Of a stretch of DNA of 64,000 bases, positions 63,604 to 64,000 are shown one piece after another. Numbering within the stretch: the stretch's first letter is position 1; each line of letters starts with the position of its first letter. Made by a program: the position numbers and the translations under genes. Source of the stretch: Ramlibacter sp. Leaf400 (GTDB lineage: Bacteria > Pseudomonadota > Gammaproteobacteria > Burkholderiales > Burkholderiaceae_C); NCBI RefSeq assembly GCF_001424545.1, contig NZ_LMQL01000011.1, positions 348,593-412,592 of the forward strand, read 5' to 3'. The notes under the pieces were generated by a model. It was not told the DNA's origin. It saw only the letters and a list, made by a program, of their open reading frames with translations, and ran no database searches.

Positions 63604-64000
63604 TCACCCCGGCCGCAGCGCCTCGCGCAGCTGCGCCGCGCACAGCTGCACCGCCACGATGGCCTCGTCGATCACCCGGCCCATGGTGATGAAGCCGTGG
63701 ATCTGCCGCTCGAAATTCACCAGCGCCGCGCGGCTGCCCGCCTCGGTGAGCTTCTGCGCATAGGCCAGGCCTTCGTCACGCAGCGGGTCGTAGCCGGCGA
63801 TGAGCACGAAAGCCGGCGGCAGCTTCGAATGGTCCTCGTGCAGCAGCGGCGACGCACGCCAGTCCAGGTCGTGCTTCGGGTCGTCGATGTAGTGGTCGTG
63901 GAAGTACGTGATCGAGTCGCGCGTGAGCAGGTAGCCCTGCCCGTTGGTCTGGTGCGAGGGCCAGCCGCGCCGCTGGTCGGTGGCCGGGTAGATGAGCAGC
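63604..64000 (-). CDS. Alpha/beta hydrolase fold-3 esterase (C-terminal part, cut by window edge)
   Basis: About 131 C-terminal residues are present; the N terminus lies beyond 64000. The frame reads LLIYPATDQRRGWPSHQTNG from the edge, with catalytic Asp in AGYDPLRDEG and catalytic His in RQIHGFI, as in hormone-sensitive-lipase (GDXG) esterases. The GDSAGG nucleophile is off-window. Confidence 0.85.
   Translation of the reverse strand, partial: LLIYPATDQRRGWPSHQTNGQGYLLTRDSITYFHDHYIDDPKHDLDWRASPLLHEDHSKLPPAFVLIAGYDPLRDEGLAYAQKLTEAGSRAALVNFERQIHGFITMGRVIDEAIVAVQLCAAQLREALRPG

Overview
The window is a GC-rich, densely packed chromosomal segment of a betaproteobacterium. Gene order and protein style (rpsO-pnp-qor-tpiA-secG-tRNA-Leu-nuoA..., NIT/ANTAR nitrate control, undecaprenyl phosphatase, DarP, Anbu) point to Burkholderiales, most likely Comamonadaceae. 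This placement is by recognition only; no search was run.

Layout. (1) 1-12.3 kb, minus strand: respiratory complex I operon nuoA-nuoM in canonical order, with nuoM cut by the left edge. Upstream on the same strand lie tRNA-Leu(GAG), secG, tpiA, a PIG3-type quinone oxidoreductase, pnp and rpsO. A 99-bp imperfect palindrome sits in the pnp leader. (2) 17.8-22.8 kb: a repeat-rich gap with two inverted-repeat elements, an aminotransferase, an amino-acid-type periplasmic binding protein, a small heat-shock protein and tsaD. (3) 22.8-42.6 kb: a large nitrate assimilation locus. It holds a NIT-ANTAR regulator (NasR type), a sigma-54 promoter plus ANTAR antitermination leader, nrtABC, a P-box-like histidine kinase with CheY and CheX partners, a pseudo-receiver/ANTAR/double-PilJ regulator, a second sigma-54 promoter and structured leader before a NarK/NasA-type MFS transporter, a PP2C/Ser-Thr kinase fusion, then nirB-nirD-nasA-ybiB-cobA. 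(4) 42.8-49.9 kb: DUF2784 protein, BaiN-type flavoprotein, rpsU-yqeY, a HicBA toxin-antitoxin pair, pmbA (tldE), darP, mog and an amidase. (5) 49.9-50.5 kb: a third inverted-repeat element with an internal 99-bp tandem duplication and a GGGAAC tandem array. (6) 50.5-64 kb: trmJ, suhB, an MscS channel, small unknowns, a BNR-repeat lipoprotein, a GAF protein, mutS, an Anbu proteasome-like protease, two alpha/beta hydrolases, uppP, a glycine-zipper protein and a truncated esterase.

How the genes work together. Nitrate enters through NrtABC or the MFS carrier, is reduced to nitrite by NasA (molybdenum, [4Fe-4S] and BFD-type [2Fe-2S] domains) and to ammonium by NirBD. CobA supplies the siroheme precursor for NirB, and Mog, a few kb away, acts in molybdopterin cofactor synthesis for NasA. 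Both uptake systems appear to need nitrogen limitation (sigma-54 promoters) and a nitrate signal (ANTAR-type leader hairpins).

Repeats. Eleven loci carry a REP-like palindromic element (arms of the type GTCATTCCCGCGAAGGCGGG) at gene ends. Three larger elements with 26-bp terminal inverted repeats look like a MITE or structured-repeat family. A different REP-like hairpin lies in frame inside nasA. Most of the very long antisense reading frames are GC-rich shadows and were left out.
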